A stretch of 64,000 nt of DNA from an uncultured Lachnospiraceae bacterium (GTDB lineage: Bacteria > Bacillota > Clostridia > Lachnospirales > Lachnospiraceae), in the NCBI GenBank assembly GCA_910583895.1, contig CAJTYJ010000012.1, positions 19,772 through 83,771 of the forward strand. Direction: 5' to 3'. Under the pieces are notes generated by a model. It was not told the origin of the DNA. It did not search any database and worked only from the letters and a program-made list of their open reading frames with translations. Positions 28,528-36,002 of the stretch are shown here, in pieces. The stretch's first letter is position 1, and each line of letters begins with the position of its first letter. The position numbers and the translations under genes were made by a program.

Positions 28528-29503
28528 AAGAAACCGTCGCGGTTCTGCTCTTTTTCTGTCCTGGATGGCTTGCTGTGTGTTTACAGGCGGGTGTTCATGG
28601 GGAGTCGAATTGGAGGATGCGTTTTCGCCGGACCGTCCTGGTTTTTCGGTTCAGGAACAAAACCAGGAGGAAGAGATTTCCTACTTTGCGGAAGATCTCT
28701 GCGTTGTGGACACAGATGTGTCCGCAGTGGAAGCAGAAGTGTCCGATTCGCTGGCCGCATGTTTTTTTAATCTGGATTCCAGGGAGATTCTCTGCGCGAA
28801 AAACGTACACGAAAGGCTTTATCCGGCCAGTACGACGAAGATTATGACTGCCCTTTTGGCCCTGGAGCAGGATGATTTGGATGCACAGGTGACGGTCAGC
28901 AAAGAGGCTGTTACCTTTCAGGAAAGCGGAGTCTCCCTGGCAAAGTTAAAAGAAGGCGATGTGCTGACACTTCGTCAGCTTTTGTATGGGCTTTTGGTGG
29001 TGTCGGGCAATGACGCGGCCAATGCCATCGCGGAAAAAGTTGCGGGAAGCAACGAGGAATTTGTAAAGATGATGAACGAAAAGGCAGTTTCCCTCGGGGC
29101 CACCAACACACATTTTACCAATCCTAACGGACTTCACAATGAAGAACATTATACGACGGCTTATGATTTGTATCTGATGTTTCAGGAGGCCCTGAAATAT
29201 GATACATTTTTGGAAATACTAGAAGCATCGTCCTATGACGCGACTTATATGGCGGCGGATGGAACAGAGGTGACCGCCTCCTGGCCCAGCTCGAACCAGT
29301 TTACAAAGGGCGATGTAACGGTTCCGGAGGGTGTGGCTGCAAAAGGCGGAAAGACCGGCACTACTTCCGCTGCACAAAATTGTCTCGTACAACTTTTTGA
29401 GGACAGCGCGGGAGAGCGCTATGTGGCGATCATCTTAGGATGCAGTGATCGGGCGGTACTGTATCAGGAGATGCAAAGCTTTTTATCTAATCTGAACAAT
29501 TAG
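28511..29503 (+). CDS. D-alanyl-D-alanine carboxypeptidase (DacF/PBP5-like), secreted or lipid-anchored
   Basis: This serine peptidase trims the terminal D-Ala of peptidoglycan stem peptides. Catalytic S107 and K110 lie in YPASTTKIMTA. The second motif is SGN (VSGNDAAN) and the third is KTG (GGKTGTTS). The N-terminal hydrophobic segment ends in FTGGC, which resembles a lipobox, so the protein may be lipid-anchored. The C-terminal beta domain of PBP5 is missing; the protein ends soon after the catalytic domain. The start overlaps mgsA by 17 bases in another frame. Confidence 0.88.
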   Translation: MRCTNKRNRRGSALFLSWMACCVFTGGCSWGVELEDAFSPDRPGFSVQEQNQEEEISYFAEDLCVVDTDVSAVEAEVSDSLAACFFNLDSREILCAKNVHERLYPASTTKIMTALLALEQDDLDAQVTVSKEAVTFQESGVSLAKLKEGDVLTLRQLLYGLLVVSGNDAANAIAEKVAGSNEEFVKMMNEKAVSLGATNTHFTNPNGLHNEEHYTTAYDLYLMFQEALKYDTFLEILEASSYDATYMAADGTEVTASWPSSNQFTKGDVTVPEGVAAKGGKTGTTSAAQNCLVQLFEDSAGERYVAIILGCSDRAVLYQEMQSFLSNLNN

Positions 29504-29506
29504 TTC

Positions 29507-29535
29507 TTGTATTCTGCCCTCCTGGATGGTATAAT
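29507..29535 (+). promoter_or_regulatory. Strong predicted sigma-A promoter
   Basis: TTGTAT at 29507-29512 and TATAAT at 29530-29535 are 17 bases apart. The TGG before the -10 also makes it an extended -10. It precedes the small P-loop gene. Confidence 0.6.
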
Positions 29536-29571
29536 GTGACTAACAACTCAGGAACCTAAGGAGGGCAAGCG

Positions 29572-29982
29572 ATGGTACAGTTAATAGTAGGAGTAAAGGG
29601 CGAAGGCAAGACAAAAAAGATGCTGGATTATGTGCATGACGCAATGAAGACTGCGACGGGCAATATCGTGTATCTTGACAAGTCGTCCCAGAATATTCAT
29701 GAGCTGGACAATAAGGTTCGTTTGATAAATGTGACGGAATATCCCATTCGGAATACAGATCAGTTTCTTGGTTTTATCTGTGGAATCTGTTCTCAGGATT
29801 ATGATTTGGAAGCGATGTATCTGGATGGATTTTTAAAGATTGCAAAGCTGGAAGGGCAGGATATCTCAGAAGCTCTTACAGAGTTGAACCAGATCAGTGA
29901 TCAGTTTAACGTAAAGATTGTACTCAGTGTATCGCTGAACAAGGAAGAGTTGCCAGAATTTGCCAAAGCTCAGGTGATTTAA
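29572..29982 (+). CDS. Small P-loop protein of unknown function
   Basis: The 136-residue soluble protein has a Walker A match GVKGEGKT near the N-terminus (residues 7-14) and a hydrophobic stretch ending in LDGF that could serve as Walker B. The rest alternates strands and helices in a small NTPase-like pattern. It has its own strong promoter, an AAGGAGGGCAAGCG ribosome site and its own terminator, so it is a stand-alone gene that is probably well expressed. I do not recognise a characterised family. Confidence 0.7.
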   Translation: MVQLIVGVKGEGKTKKMLDYVHDAMKTATGNIVYLDKSSQNIHELDNKVRLINVTEYPIRNTDQFLGFICGICSQDYDLEAMYLDGFLKIAKLEGQDISEALTELNQISDQFNVKIVLSVSLNKEELPEFAKAQVI

Positions 29983-30003
29983 GATTTTAAAGCTACATAT
30001 ACA

Positions 30004-30034
30004 AACGGATGCCCAGAAAGGACATCCGTTTTTT
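30004..30034 (+). terminator. Intrinsic terminator after the P-loop gene
   Basis: AACGGATG (30004-30011) pairs with CATCCGTT (30023-30030), followed by a run of T. Confidence 0.8.
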
Positions 30035-30039
30035 GTATC

Positions 30040-30078
30040 CTCAGTGAACAAGGGGATACACGTCCCTTGTTCACTGAG
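30040..30078. repeat. Long perfect inverted repeat next to the terminator
   Basis: CTCAGTGAACAAGGG (30040-30054) is perfectly matched by its reverse complement at 30064-30078 across a nine-base loop. It is not followed by a T run, so it is not a simple second terminator for the + strand. Confidence 0.8.
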
Positions 30079-30148
30079 GGTATCATAGGAAAGTACTCCG
30101 GGCAGGATTCCTATTCACATTATCTATTAGATTTGGAGGATGTTTCAG

Positions 30149-31558
30149 ATGGCACAGCGCCGCAGAAGAAGTAAGGTAGTCAGCGTACGGAGAAAACGGC
30201 CGATCAACATTGATCTTGTGTTTTTTGGTGCAGTGGCGGTCTATATCTGTGTGATCTGTTACATGGGTATGAATTCCGAGCACATTGCCGGATATGAGGT
30301 GAATGCCGGCAGTTTGTCCGTGAATCATACCTATACGGGTTTTGCAATCCGTCAGGAAAAGGTTTACACGGCAGGTACCTCCGGTTATGTCAGCTACTAT
30401 GCCCGGGAAGGAGAACGCGTATCCGGCCCTTCTTTGATCTACACTATTGACGAAAAAGGCGAGATTAATGCCCAGATTCGTCAGAATGCGGAAAATATAG
30501 ACTTGACAGATGAGAGCTTTTCCATCATCCGGGGAAGTATCCGAAGTTATATGAACGAATATGACAGCCTGGATTTTTCCGGAGTGTATGATTTTCAGTC
30601 GTCTTTGGAAAGCTCTGTTATGGATTTAACAAACCAGAGTATGCTGGACAGCCTGGAAGGGACAGGAGAGGATTCCATGCTTTCCAAGGTATATGCCCAG
30701 GATATCGGGATTCTGGAATATTATACAGACGGATATGAAGAAGTAACCGTGGAAAGTATGACAGAGGAAATGCTGGATCCTTCCGGTTATGAAAAGCAGA
30801 GCCTGAAAAAAGAACTGATCCAGGCCGGGGAGACGGCTTATAAGCTGGCCATGTCGGAAAAATGGAGCCTGGTTGTTCCTCTGACAGAGGAGGAAGCTGC
30901 CGGTTTTCAGCAGGAGGAACGAAAGTTCATGGAGGTGGAATTTACGCTGGATCACACAAAGTCCTGGGCAGAATTTTCCATCATTCATGTGGGATCTGTT
31001 CCCTGTGCAAGACTGGACTTTAACAATTCCATGGTTCGCTTTGCCAATGCCCGCTACATTGAGGTAGAATTTCAGGTAGATGATCAGGAGGGCTTAAAGA
31101 TTCCAAACAGTGCCATCGTGGAGAAGGAGTTTTATCTGGTTCCGAAAGGATTTAAGATTACGCAGAATGAAGAAGAAGGATTTTTAAAAGAGGTCTATGA
31201 TGAGAATGGACAGCCCTCTGCAGAATTTGTCGTCCTGACTCTTTATTATGAAGATGATGAAAATTACTATATTGATCCGAAAGAGTCGGATTTTTCCACC
31301 GGGAAGGAAAAGCTGCCCATTGGAACCTATCTGGTGCAAGAAGATACCCAGGAACGTTTTCAGATCGGTATGAACCGTACGCTTCAGGGGGTGTACAACA
31401 TCAACAAAGGTTATACCCAGTTCCGCCAGATCAATATCCTGTTCCAGAACGAAGAGTTTTCTCTTGTGGAAGAGGGGACCAAATACGGCCTGACGGTATA
31501 TGACCGGATTGTGCTGAATGGAACAGCGGTGGATGAGGATGAAGTGATTTATCAATAA
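30149..31558 (+). CDS. HlyD-like membrane-anchored protein
   Basis: The 469-residue protein has a basic N-terminus (AQRRRRSK), one membrane helix at about 23-43 and a large extracytoplasmic part. The early segment with TGFAIRQEKVYTAGTSGYVSYYAREGERVS resembles the first half of a biotinyl-lipoyl-like hairpin of HlyD adaptors. ATG 30149 is preferred over ATG 30140, because GGAGG directly abuts the latter and lies nine bases before the former. In related Clostridia such a gene precedes ylmE-sepF, hinting at an envelope or division role. No efflux partner is adjacent. Confidence 0.7.
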   Translation: MAQRRRRSKVVSVRRKRPINIDLVFFGAVAVYICVICYMGMNSEHIAGYEVNAGSLSVNHTYTGFAIRQEKVYTAGTSGYVSYYAREGERVSGPSLIYTIDEKGEINAQIRQNAENIDLTDESFSIIRGSIRSYMNEYDSLDFSGVYDFQSSLESSVMDLTNQSMLDSLEGTGEDSMLSKVYAQDIGILEYYTDGYEEVTVESMTEEMLDPSGYEKQSLKKELIQAGETAYKLAMSEKWSLVVPLTEEEAAGFQQEERKFMEVEFTLDHTKSWAEFSIIHVGSVPCARLDFNNSMVRFANARYIEVEFQVDDQEGLKIPNSAIVEKEFYLVPKGFKITQNEEEGFLKEVYDENGQPSAEFVVLTLYYEDDENYYIDPKESDFSTGKEKLPIGTYLVQEDTQERFQIGMNRTLQGVYNINKGYTQFRQINILFQNEEFSLVEEGTKYGLTVYDRIVLNGTAVDEDEVIYQ

Positions 31559-31581
31559 ATATTTGCGGGAGGAAGCAGTAT

Positions 31582-32274
31582 ATGGTTGCAGAAAATTACA
31601 AAGAAGTGGAAGAAAGGGTGAAAAAAGCCTGTGAGAGGAGCGGAAGAAGACGGGAAGAAGTGACGCTGATTGCGGTCAGCAAGACGAAGCCGGTCTCTCT
31701 GATTCGGGAGGCTTATGAGGCGGGCGCCCGGGAATTCGGGGAAAATAAAGTACAGGAACTGTGTGAAAAGTGGGAAGTGCTTCCGGACAGCTTTTGCTGG
31801 CATATGATCGGGCACCTGCAGAGAAATAAAGTCAAATACGTGGTGGGGAAAGCAAAACTGATTCACTCCGTGGACTCCCTGCGGCTGGCAGAAGAGATCA
31901 GCAAGGAGGCGAATAAGAAGCAGATAACGGCGGATATCCTGGTTGAAGTCAATGTGGCTGGGGAAGAAAGCAAGTTCGGAGTATGCCCGGATGAGGTGGA
32001 AGATCTGGTTCGAAAAGCTGCACTTTTACCGAATCTGCACATTTGCGGGCTGATGACCATCGCTCCTTTTGTGGAAGATGCGGAAGAAAACCGTCCTATA
32101 TTCCAGGAATTGCGTAAATTGGCTGTTGACATCAAATTAAAAAACATTGATAATGTACATATGGATGTTCTCTCCATGGGTATGACCGGAGATTATGAGG
32201 TGGCCATTGAAGAGGGAGCAACCATGATACGGGTAGGGACCGGTATCTTTGGCGAACGCAATTATGCATTGTAA
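31582..32274 (+). CDS. ylmE: YggS/YlmE-family PLP homeostasis protein
   Basis: The 230-residue single-domain alanine racemase-like protein binds PLP through K34 in AVSKTKP. FGENKVQEL, HMIGHLQRNK, VNVAGEESKFG and SMGMTGDYEVAIEEGATMIRVG are all standard. The family balances cellular PLP and amino-acid pools and has no racemase activity. It sits directly before sepF, as in many Firmicutes. Confidence 0.93.
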   Translation: MVAENYKEVEERVKKACERSGRRREEVTLIAVSKTKPVSLIREAYEAGAREFGENKVQELCEKWEVLPDSFCWHMIGHLQRNKVKYVVGKAKLIHSVDSLRLAEEISKEANKKQITADILVEVNVAGEESKFGVCPDEVEDLVRKAALLPNLHICGLMTIAPFVEDAEENRPIFQELRKLAVDIKLKNIDNVHMDVLSMGMTGDYEVAIEEGATMIRVGTGIFGERNYAL

Positions 32275-32286
32275 AGGAGAATAAGG

Positions 32287-32808
32287 ATGGGTTTTTTCGA
32301 TAAAATTATGGACACGATGCATCTGGGCAGTGATGACTACGATGACGACTACGATTATGATGAGGATGACTTCGAGGAAGAGCGGCCCAAGAGAAGCAGT
32401 GTCTTCAAGAAAAAAGAAAGGGATTTTGATTATGACATGGAAGATGATGTCATAGCAGATTCTGGAAAAGTAAAGGCGGTCAAACAGCCTTCCAGGATTA
32501 CCCCCATGCGTTCAAAGAAGACCGGGAGCGGTATGGAGGTGTGTGTGTTTAAGCCGACACTTTTTGAGGAGGCAAGGGAGATCACCGATACACTGCTTGG
32601 CAACTGTACGGTTGTGCTGAACTTTGAGGGACTGGATGTGGAAGTTGCACAGCGGATCATTGATTTTACATCCGGTTCTTGTTACGCGATTGGAGGCAAT
32701 CTTCAGAAAGTTTCCAACTATATCTTTATTGTGACACCAAAGAGTGTTGATATTTCCGGAGATTTTCAGGATATCTTATCCGGAGCTTTTGACATTCCGA
32801 CTATATAG
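32287..32808 (+). CDS. sepF: Cell division protein SepF
   Basis: The 173-residue protein begins with a membrane-binding amphipathic helix (MGFFDKIMDTM). A highly acidic D/Y/E stretch (about 17-40) follows, then the SepF domain at about 80-170 with GSCYAIGGNLQKV and FIVTPKSVDISGD. It bundles FtsZ filaments and tethers them to the membrane. The ribosome site is AAGGAGAATAAGG. Confidence 0.93.
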   Translation: MGFFDKIMDTMHLGSDDYDDDYDYDEDDFEEERPKRSSVFKKKERDFDYDMEDDVIADSGKVKAVKQPSRITPMRSKKTGSGMEVCVFKPTLFEEAREITDTLLGNCTVVLNFEGLDVEVAQRIIDFTSGSCYAIGGNLQKVSNYIFIVTPKSVDISGDFQDILSGAFDIPTI

Positions 32809-32830
32809 ACTGAAAAGCAAATAGCAAGAG

Positions 32831-32855
32831 AGGCTGCTGCGGTTTGCGGCAGCCT
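32831..32855 (+). terminator. Hairpin between sepF and aroB
   Basis: AGGCTGCTGC and GCGGCAGCCT form a ten-base stem with one wobble and a five-base loop. The following T tract is weak (GTTTC), so termination is likely but partial. Confidence 0.4.
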
Positions 32856-32876
32856 GTTTCATGTACAGGAGGCATC

Positions 32877-33995
32877 ATGAAAGACAACACCAGAAAACTG
32901 GATATCAAAAAAGACGGAACTTACAGCTACTCCATCTGGCTGGAACCAGATTTCCAGAATTTGTCCGCGGCCCTTGCGCCTCTTTTGGGCAGGGACCGCA
33001 GACTGTGCGTGGTCACAGATACGGAAGTGGCAAAGTGGTATATGAAACCGGTCCAAAAAGCACTGGAAGAATACTGCAGCAAGCTTACCTTTTTCTGCTT
33101 TCCATCAGGAGAGGAACACAAGACGCTGAACACGGTCCAGGCACTTTATGAACACCTGATCCGGGAGGGGTATGACCGGAAAGATATGCTGGCAGCGCTG
33201 GGGGGAGGTGTGGTTGGAGATCTGACCGGTTTTGCGGCGGCGACGTACTTAAGAGGTATTCCGTTTATCCAGATTCCCACCACCCTTTTGTCTCAGGTAG
33301 ATTCCAGTATCGGCGGAAAGACCGGCGTGGATTTTGACGCATACAAGAATATGGTGGGAGCATTTCACATGCCAAAGCTGGTCTATATGAATCTGTCAAC
33401 GCTTTCCACTCTTCCGAAAAGGCAGTTTACCTCCGGGATGGCAGAGATCATAAAGCATGGACTGATACAGAGTGTTGATTATGACCGGTGGCTTTCTGAG
33501 CATGATGTGCAGGTACTGGCAGGCAGCTATGAGGCTTTGCTTCATATGATTTTTGTAAGCTGTCAGATCAAAGGCCGTGTGGTGGAAGAAGATCCCACAG
33601 AACAGGGAATCCGGGCATGGCTGAATTTCGGACATACCATCGGTCACGCTGTGGAGAAGCTGAAAAATTTCGAGCTGCATCACGGAGAATGTGTATCCAT
33701 CGGCTGTGCGGCCGCATCCTGGCTGTCCTGGCAAAGAGGATGGATTACAAAGGCAGATCATCAGCATGTGGAAAAACTGCTTCAGTCCTATGGCCTTTTG
33801 GTGCGGGTGTCAGGACTGGCTCCGGATGAAATTTTGAAGGCGACAAAATCAGATAAGAAGATGGACGGCGGAAAGATAAAGTTTGTACTGTTAAAACAAA
33901 TCGGAGAGGCAGCTGTGGTAAAAGACGTATCCGATGAAGAGCTGCTTGGTGCAATTCGGTATGTATGCAGTGACGAAAAGGAGACTGGATTATGA
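32877..33995 (+). CDS. aroB: 3-dehydroquinate synthase
   Basis: This NAD- and metal-dependent enzyme makes the first carbocycle of the shikimate pathway. The motifs GGGVVGDLTGFAAATYLRG and PTTLLSQVDSSIGGKTGVD, and the metal site LNFGHTIGHAVEKL with a later HHGE, are all present. ATG 32877 follows AGGAGG and gives 372 residues. An upstream TTG frame extension is not needed. No other aro genes are adjacent. Its stop overlaps lspA. Confidence 0.95.
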   Translation: MKDNTRKLDIKKDGTYSYSIWLEPDFQNLSAALAPLLGRDRRLCVVTDTEVAKWYMKPVQKALEEYCSKLTFFCFPSGEEHKTLNTVQALYEHLIREGYDRKDMLAALGGGVVGDLTGFAAATYLRGIPFIQIPTTLLSQVDSSIGGKTGVDFDAYKNMVGAFHMPKLVYMNLSTLSTLPKRQFTSGMAEIIKHGLIQSVDYDRWLSEHDVQVLAGSYEALLHMIFVSCQIKGRVVEEDPTEQGIRAWLNFGHTIGHAVEKLKNFELHHGECVSIGCAAASWLSWQRGWITKADHQHVEKLLQSYGLLVRVSGLAPDEILKATKSDKKMDGGKIKFVLLKQIGEAAVVKDVSDEELLGAIRYVCSDEKETGL

Positions 33996-34525
33996 ATCGA
34001 TGGTTGTGCAGGCCCTGGTGCATCGGGATTATAACCCTTTTTCTGGTGGGAGCGGATCAGCTTACCAAAGTGCTGGCAGTCCGTTTTTTAAAGGGACAGG
34101 ATCCGTTTGTCCTGTGGGATGGCGTCTTCGAACTGCGTTATCTGGAAAATCGGGGAGCGGCTTTTGGGATTTTTCAGGGACAGCGGACTTTTTTTCTGGT
34201 TATGGGACTTCTGGTATTTGCAGCCGGGGTCTTCCTTTTTCTGCGCATGTCAAAAGAAGCCAGATTTCTGCCGTTGCGGCTGGTGGGAATCTTTGTCATG
34301 GCGGGAGCCTGGGGCAATATGCTGGACCGGCTGAGACTTTCTTATGTGGTGGATTTTTTTTACTTTAAACTGATTGATTTTCCCGTCTTCAATGTGGCGG
34401 ATATTTATGTAAGCGTTGCTGTGGCAGTTTTTGCGCTTTTGATTTTCTTTTTCTATACGGATGAGGACCTGCAGAAACTGTTTGTAAAAAATCCCGGAGA
34501 AGAAAGGGGAGCAGGCGATGAATAA
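33992..34525 (+). CDS. lspA: Lipoprotein signal peptidase
   Basis: The membrane aspartyl protease (177 residues, about four helices) removes signal peptides from prolipoproteins. The conserved features are DQLTK near the N-terminus, LENRGAAFG, the first catalytic-aspartate region LDRLRLSYVVDF and the second FNVADIYV. It overlaps aroB by four bases and rluD by eight, so the three genes are translationally coupled. Confidence 0.95.
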   Translation: MNRWLCRPWCIGIITLFLVGADQLTKVLAVRFLKGQDPFVLWDGVFELRYLENRGAAFGIFQGQRTFFLVMGLLVFAAGVFLFLRMSKEARFLPLRLVGIFVMAGAWGNMLDRLRLSYVVDFFYFKLIDFPVFNVADIYVSVAVAVFALLIFFFYTDEDLQKLFVKNPGEERGAGDE

Positions 34526-35432
34526 GATCAGTCTGTCGGTGGACGAAAGTCATGCAGAAGAGCGGGCAGATCAGTTTTTGCATGCCATGCTGCCGAATCA
34601 GTCCAGATCTTATCTTCAGAAGCTGATCAAAGATGGCAGTGTGCTGGTAAATGGCAGGCAGATAAAAGCCAGCTACCGGATGGAAGAAGAAGATCTGGTG
34701 GAACTGGAGATGCCGGATCTGAAGGAACTGGAGGTCATAGCAGAGGATATTCCCCTTTCCATCCTTTATGAAGATGCAGATCTTCTGATTGTTGACAAGC
34801 CCAAGGGGATGGTGGTGCATCCGTCTGCAGGGCATCAGACAGGAACCCTGGTCAATGCAGTGCTGTTTCACTGTCAGGGTCAGCTTTCCGGGATCAATGG
34901 TGTCATGCGTCCGGGGATTGTGCACCGGATTGACCGGGATACTACAGGCGCTCTGGTGGTCTGCAAAAATGACCATGCCCATTGTCACGTGGCGGCACAG
35001 TTAAAGGAACATTCCATTAACCGCCGATATCTGGCGGTGGTGGAAGGTGTGATCAAAGAAGAGGAGGGCTGTGTGGATGCGCCAATCGGGCGGCATCCAA
35101 CGGAGCGTAAAAAGATGGCCTGCGGGGTAAAGAACGGAAAGCGGGCAGTGACCCATTACCGGGTGCTTGAGCGGTATCGAAACCATACGCTGGTTGAGTG
35201 CCGTCTGGAGACCGGGCGTACCCATCAGATCCGGGTGCATATGGCTTCCATCCACCACCCTGTCTTAGGAGATCCGGTATATGGACCAGCCAGGAGTAAA
35301 AATCCATTTCATCTGGAAGGGCAGGCTCTGCATGCCCGGATACTGGGACTGATCCATCCGTCCACCGGAGTATATGTGGAAGCAAAAGCTCCTCTTCCAG
35401 AGTATTTTGAGCTTCTGCTGAAAAAATTATGA
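34518..35432 (+). CDS. rluD: RluD-family 23S rRNA pseudouridine synthase
   Basis: The 304-residue protein has an N-terminal S4 RNA-binding domain (LQKLIKDGSVLVNG) and the RluA catalytic domain with HRIDRDTTG, in which D139 is the expected nucleophile. VVHPSAGHQTGTLVNAV and ETGRTHQIRVH complete the signature. The pairing of lspA with an rluD-type gene is common in Firmicutes. The exact rRNA target cannot be told from sequence. Confidence 0.92.
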   Translation: MNKISLSVDESHAEERADQFLHAMLPNQSRSYLQKLIKDGSVLVNGRQIKASYRMEEEDLVELEMPDLKELEVIAEDIPLSILYEDADLLIVDKPKGMVVHPSAGHQTGTLVNAVLFHCQGQLSGINGVMRPGIVHRIDRDTTGALVVCKNDHAHCHVAAQLKEHSINRRYLAVVEGVIKEEEGCVDAPIGRHPTERKKMACGVKNGKRAVTHYRVLERYRNHTLVECRLETGRTHQIRVHMASIHHPVLGDPVYGPARSKNPFHLEGQALHARILGLIHPSTGVYVEAKAPLPEYFELLLKKL

Positions 35433-35498
35433 AAGGATCAAGATCCCCTTGTCTACGGAGGGCATCAAAAGACTTGCCGGAAAAAATGAAAAGCGAGG

Positions 35499-35520
35499 GT
35501 CCGCTTCGGCGGACTTTTTT
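35499..35520 (+). terminator. Intrinsic terminator of the aroB-lspA-rluD operon
   Basis: GTCCGC pairs with GCGGAC around a TTCG tetraloop, followed by six T. Confidence 0.85.
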
Positions 35521-35538
35521 GCGGGGGATTTTACAGCG

Positions 35539-35567
35539 TTTACATTTGGGATTTCCTGTGGTATAAT
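35539..35567 (+). promoter_or_regulatory. Predicted sigma-A promoter of the HPr-like gene
   Basis: TTTACA at 35539-35544 and TATAAT at 35562-35567 are 17 bases apart, with TGG giving an extended -10. Confidence 0.6.
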
Positions 35568-35627
35568 CAGAAAAGCAGATGATTTGTCCATAAAAGGTGG
35601 AGTACACAGCATAACCAGGAGGGAGAT

Positions 35628-35885
35628 ATGAAGACATTTCAGTATACGATCAAAGAGGAGCTTGGAATGCATGCGCGGGCGGCGGGAGTGGTCCTTCAGC
35701 TTGCCAAAGAATTCAAAAGCAGCATCGTGATCGCCAACAAGGGGAAAGAAGGAGACCTGAAAAAGCTGTTGTCCGTAATTGATCTGGATATCCTGTACCA
35801 GGACACCGTGACGGTGACGGTGGAAGGGCCAGATGAGGATGTCGCAGCAGAAGAGATGCTGGCATTTTTTGAAGAAAACCTTTAA
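35628..35885 (+). CDS. HPr-like phosphocarrier protein lacking the regulatory serine
   Basis: The 85-residue protein aligns along its whole length with HPr. The phosphorylatable H15 lies in GMHARAAG, with alanine instead of the usual proline after HAR. Where HPr has KSIMGVM with regulatory Ser46, this protein has KKLLSVI, so HPr kinase could not phosphorylate that site. It may accept phosphate from enzyme I, but it is not expected to signal to CcpA. No enzyme I gene is adjacent. It has its own promoter and terminator, so it is expressed alone. It could be a dedicated carrier for one system. Confidence 0.82.
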   Translation: MKTFQYTIKEELGMHARAAGVVLQLAKEFKSSIVIANKGKEGDLKKLLSVIDLDILYQDTVTVTVEGPDEDVAAEEMLAFFEENL

Positions 35886-35913
35886 GGTGCAAAGAATCAT
35901 CGAAAGAAAGCAG

Positions 35914-35944
35914 AAGGGCTGGTCCTTTGGGACGGGTCCTTTTT
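35914..35944 (+). terminator. Intrinsic terminator after the HPr-like gene
   Basis: A 12-base stem (35914-35925 with 35930-35941, one mismatch and two wobbles) and a TTTG loop are followed by a short T run. Confidence 0.6.
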
Positions 35945-36002
35945 ACTGGATGTGTTGACATAAGAAAAACGATAAGATCAGATAGAAGGACAGGATAAGG
36001 AT

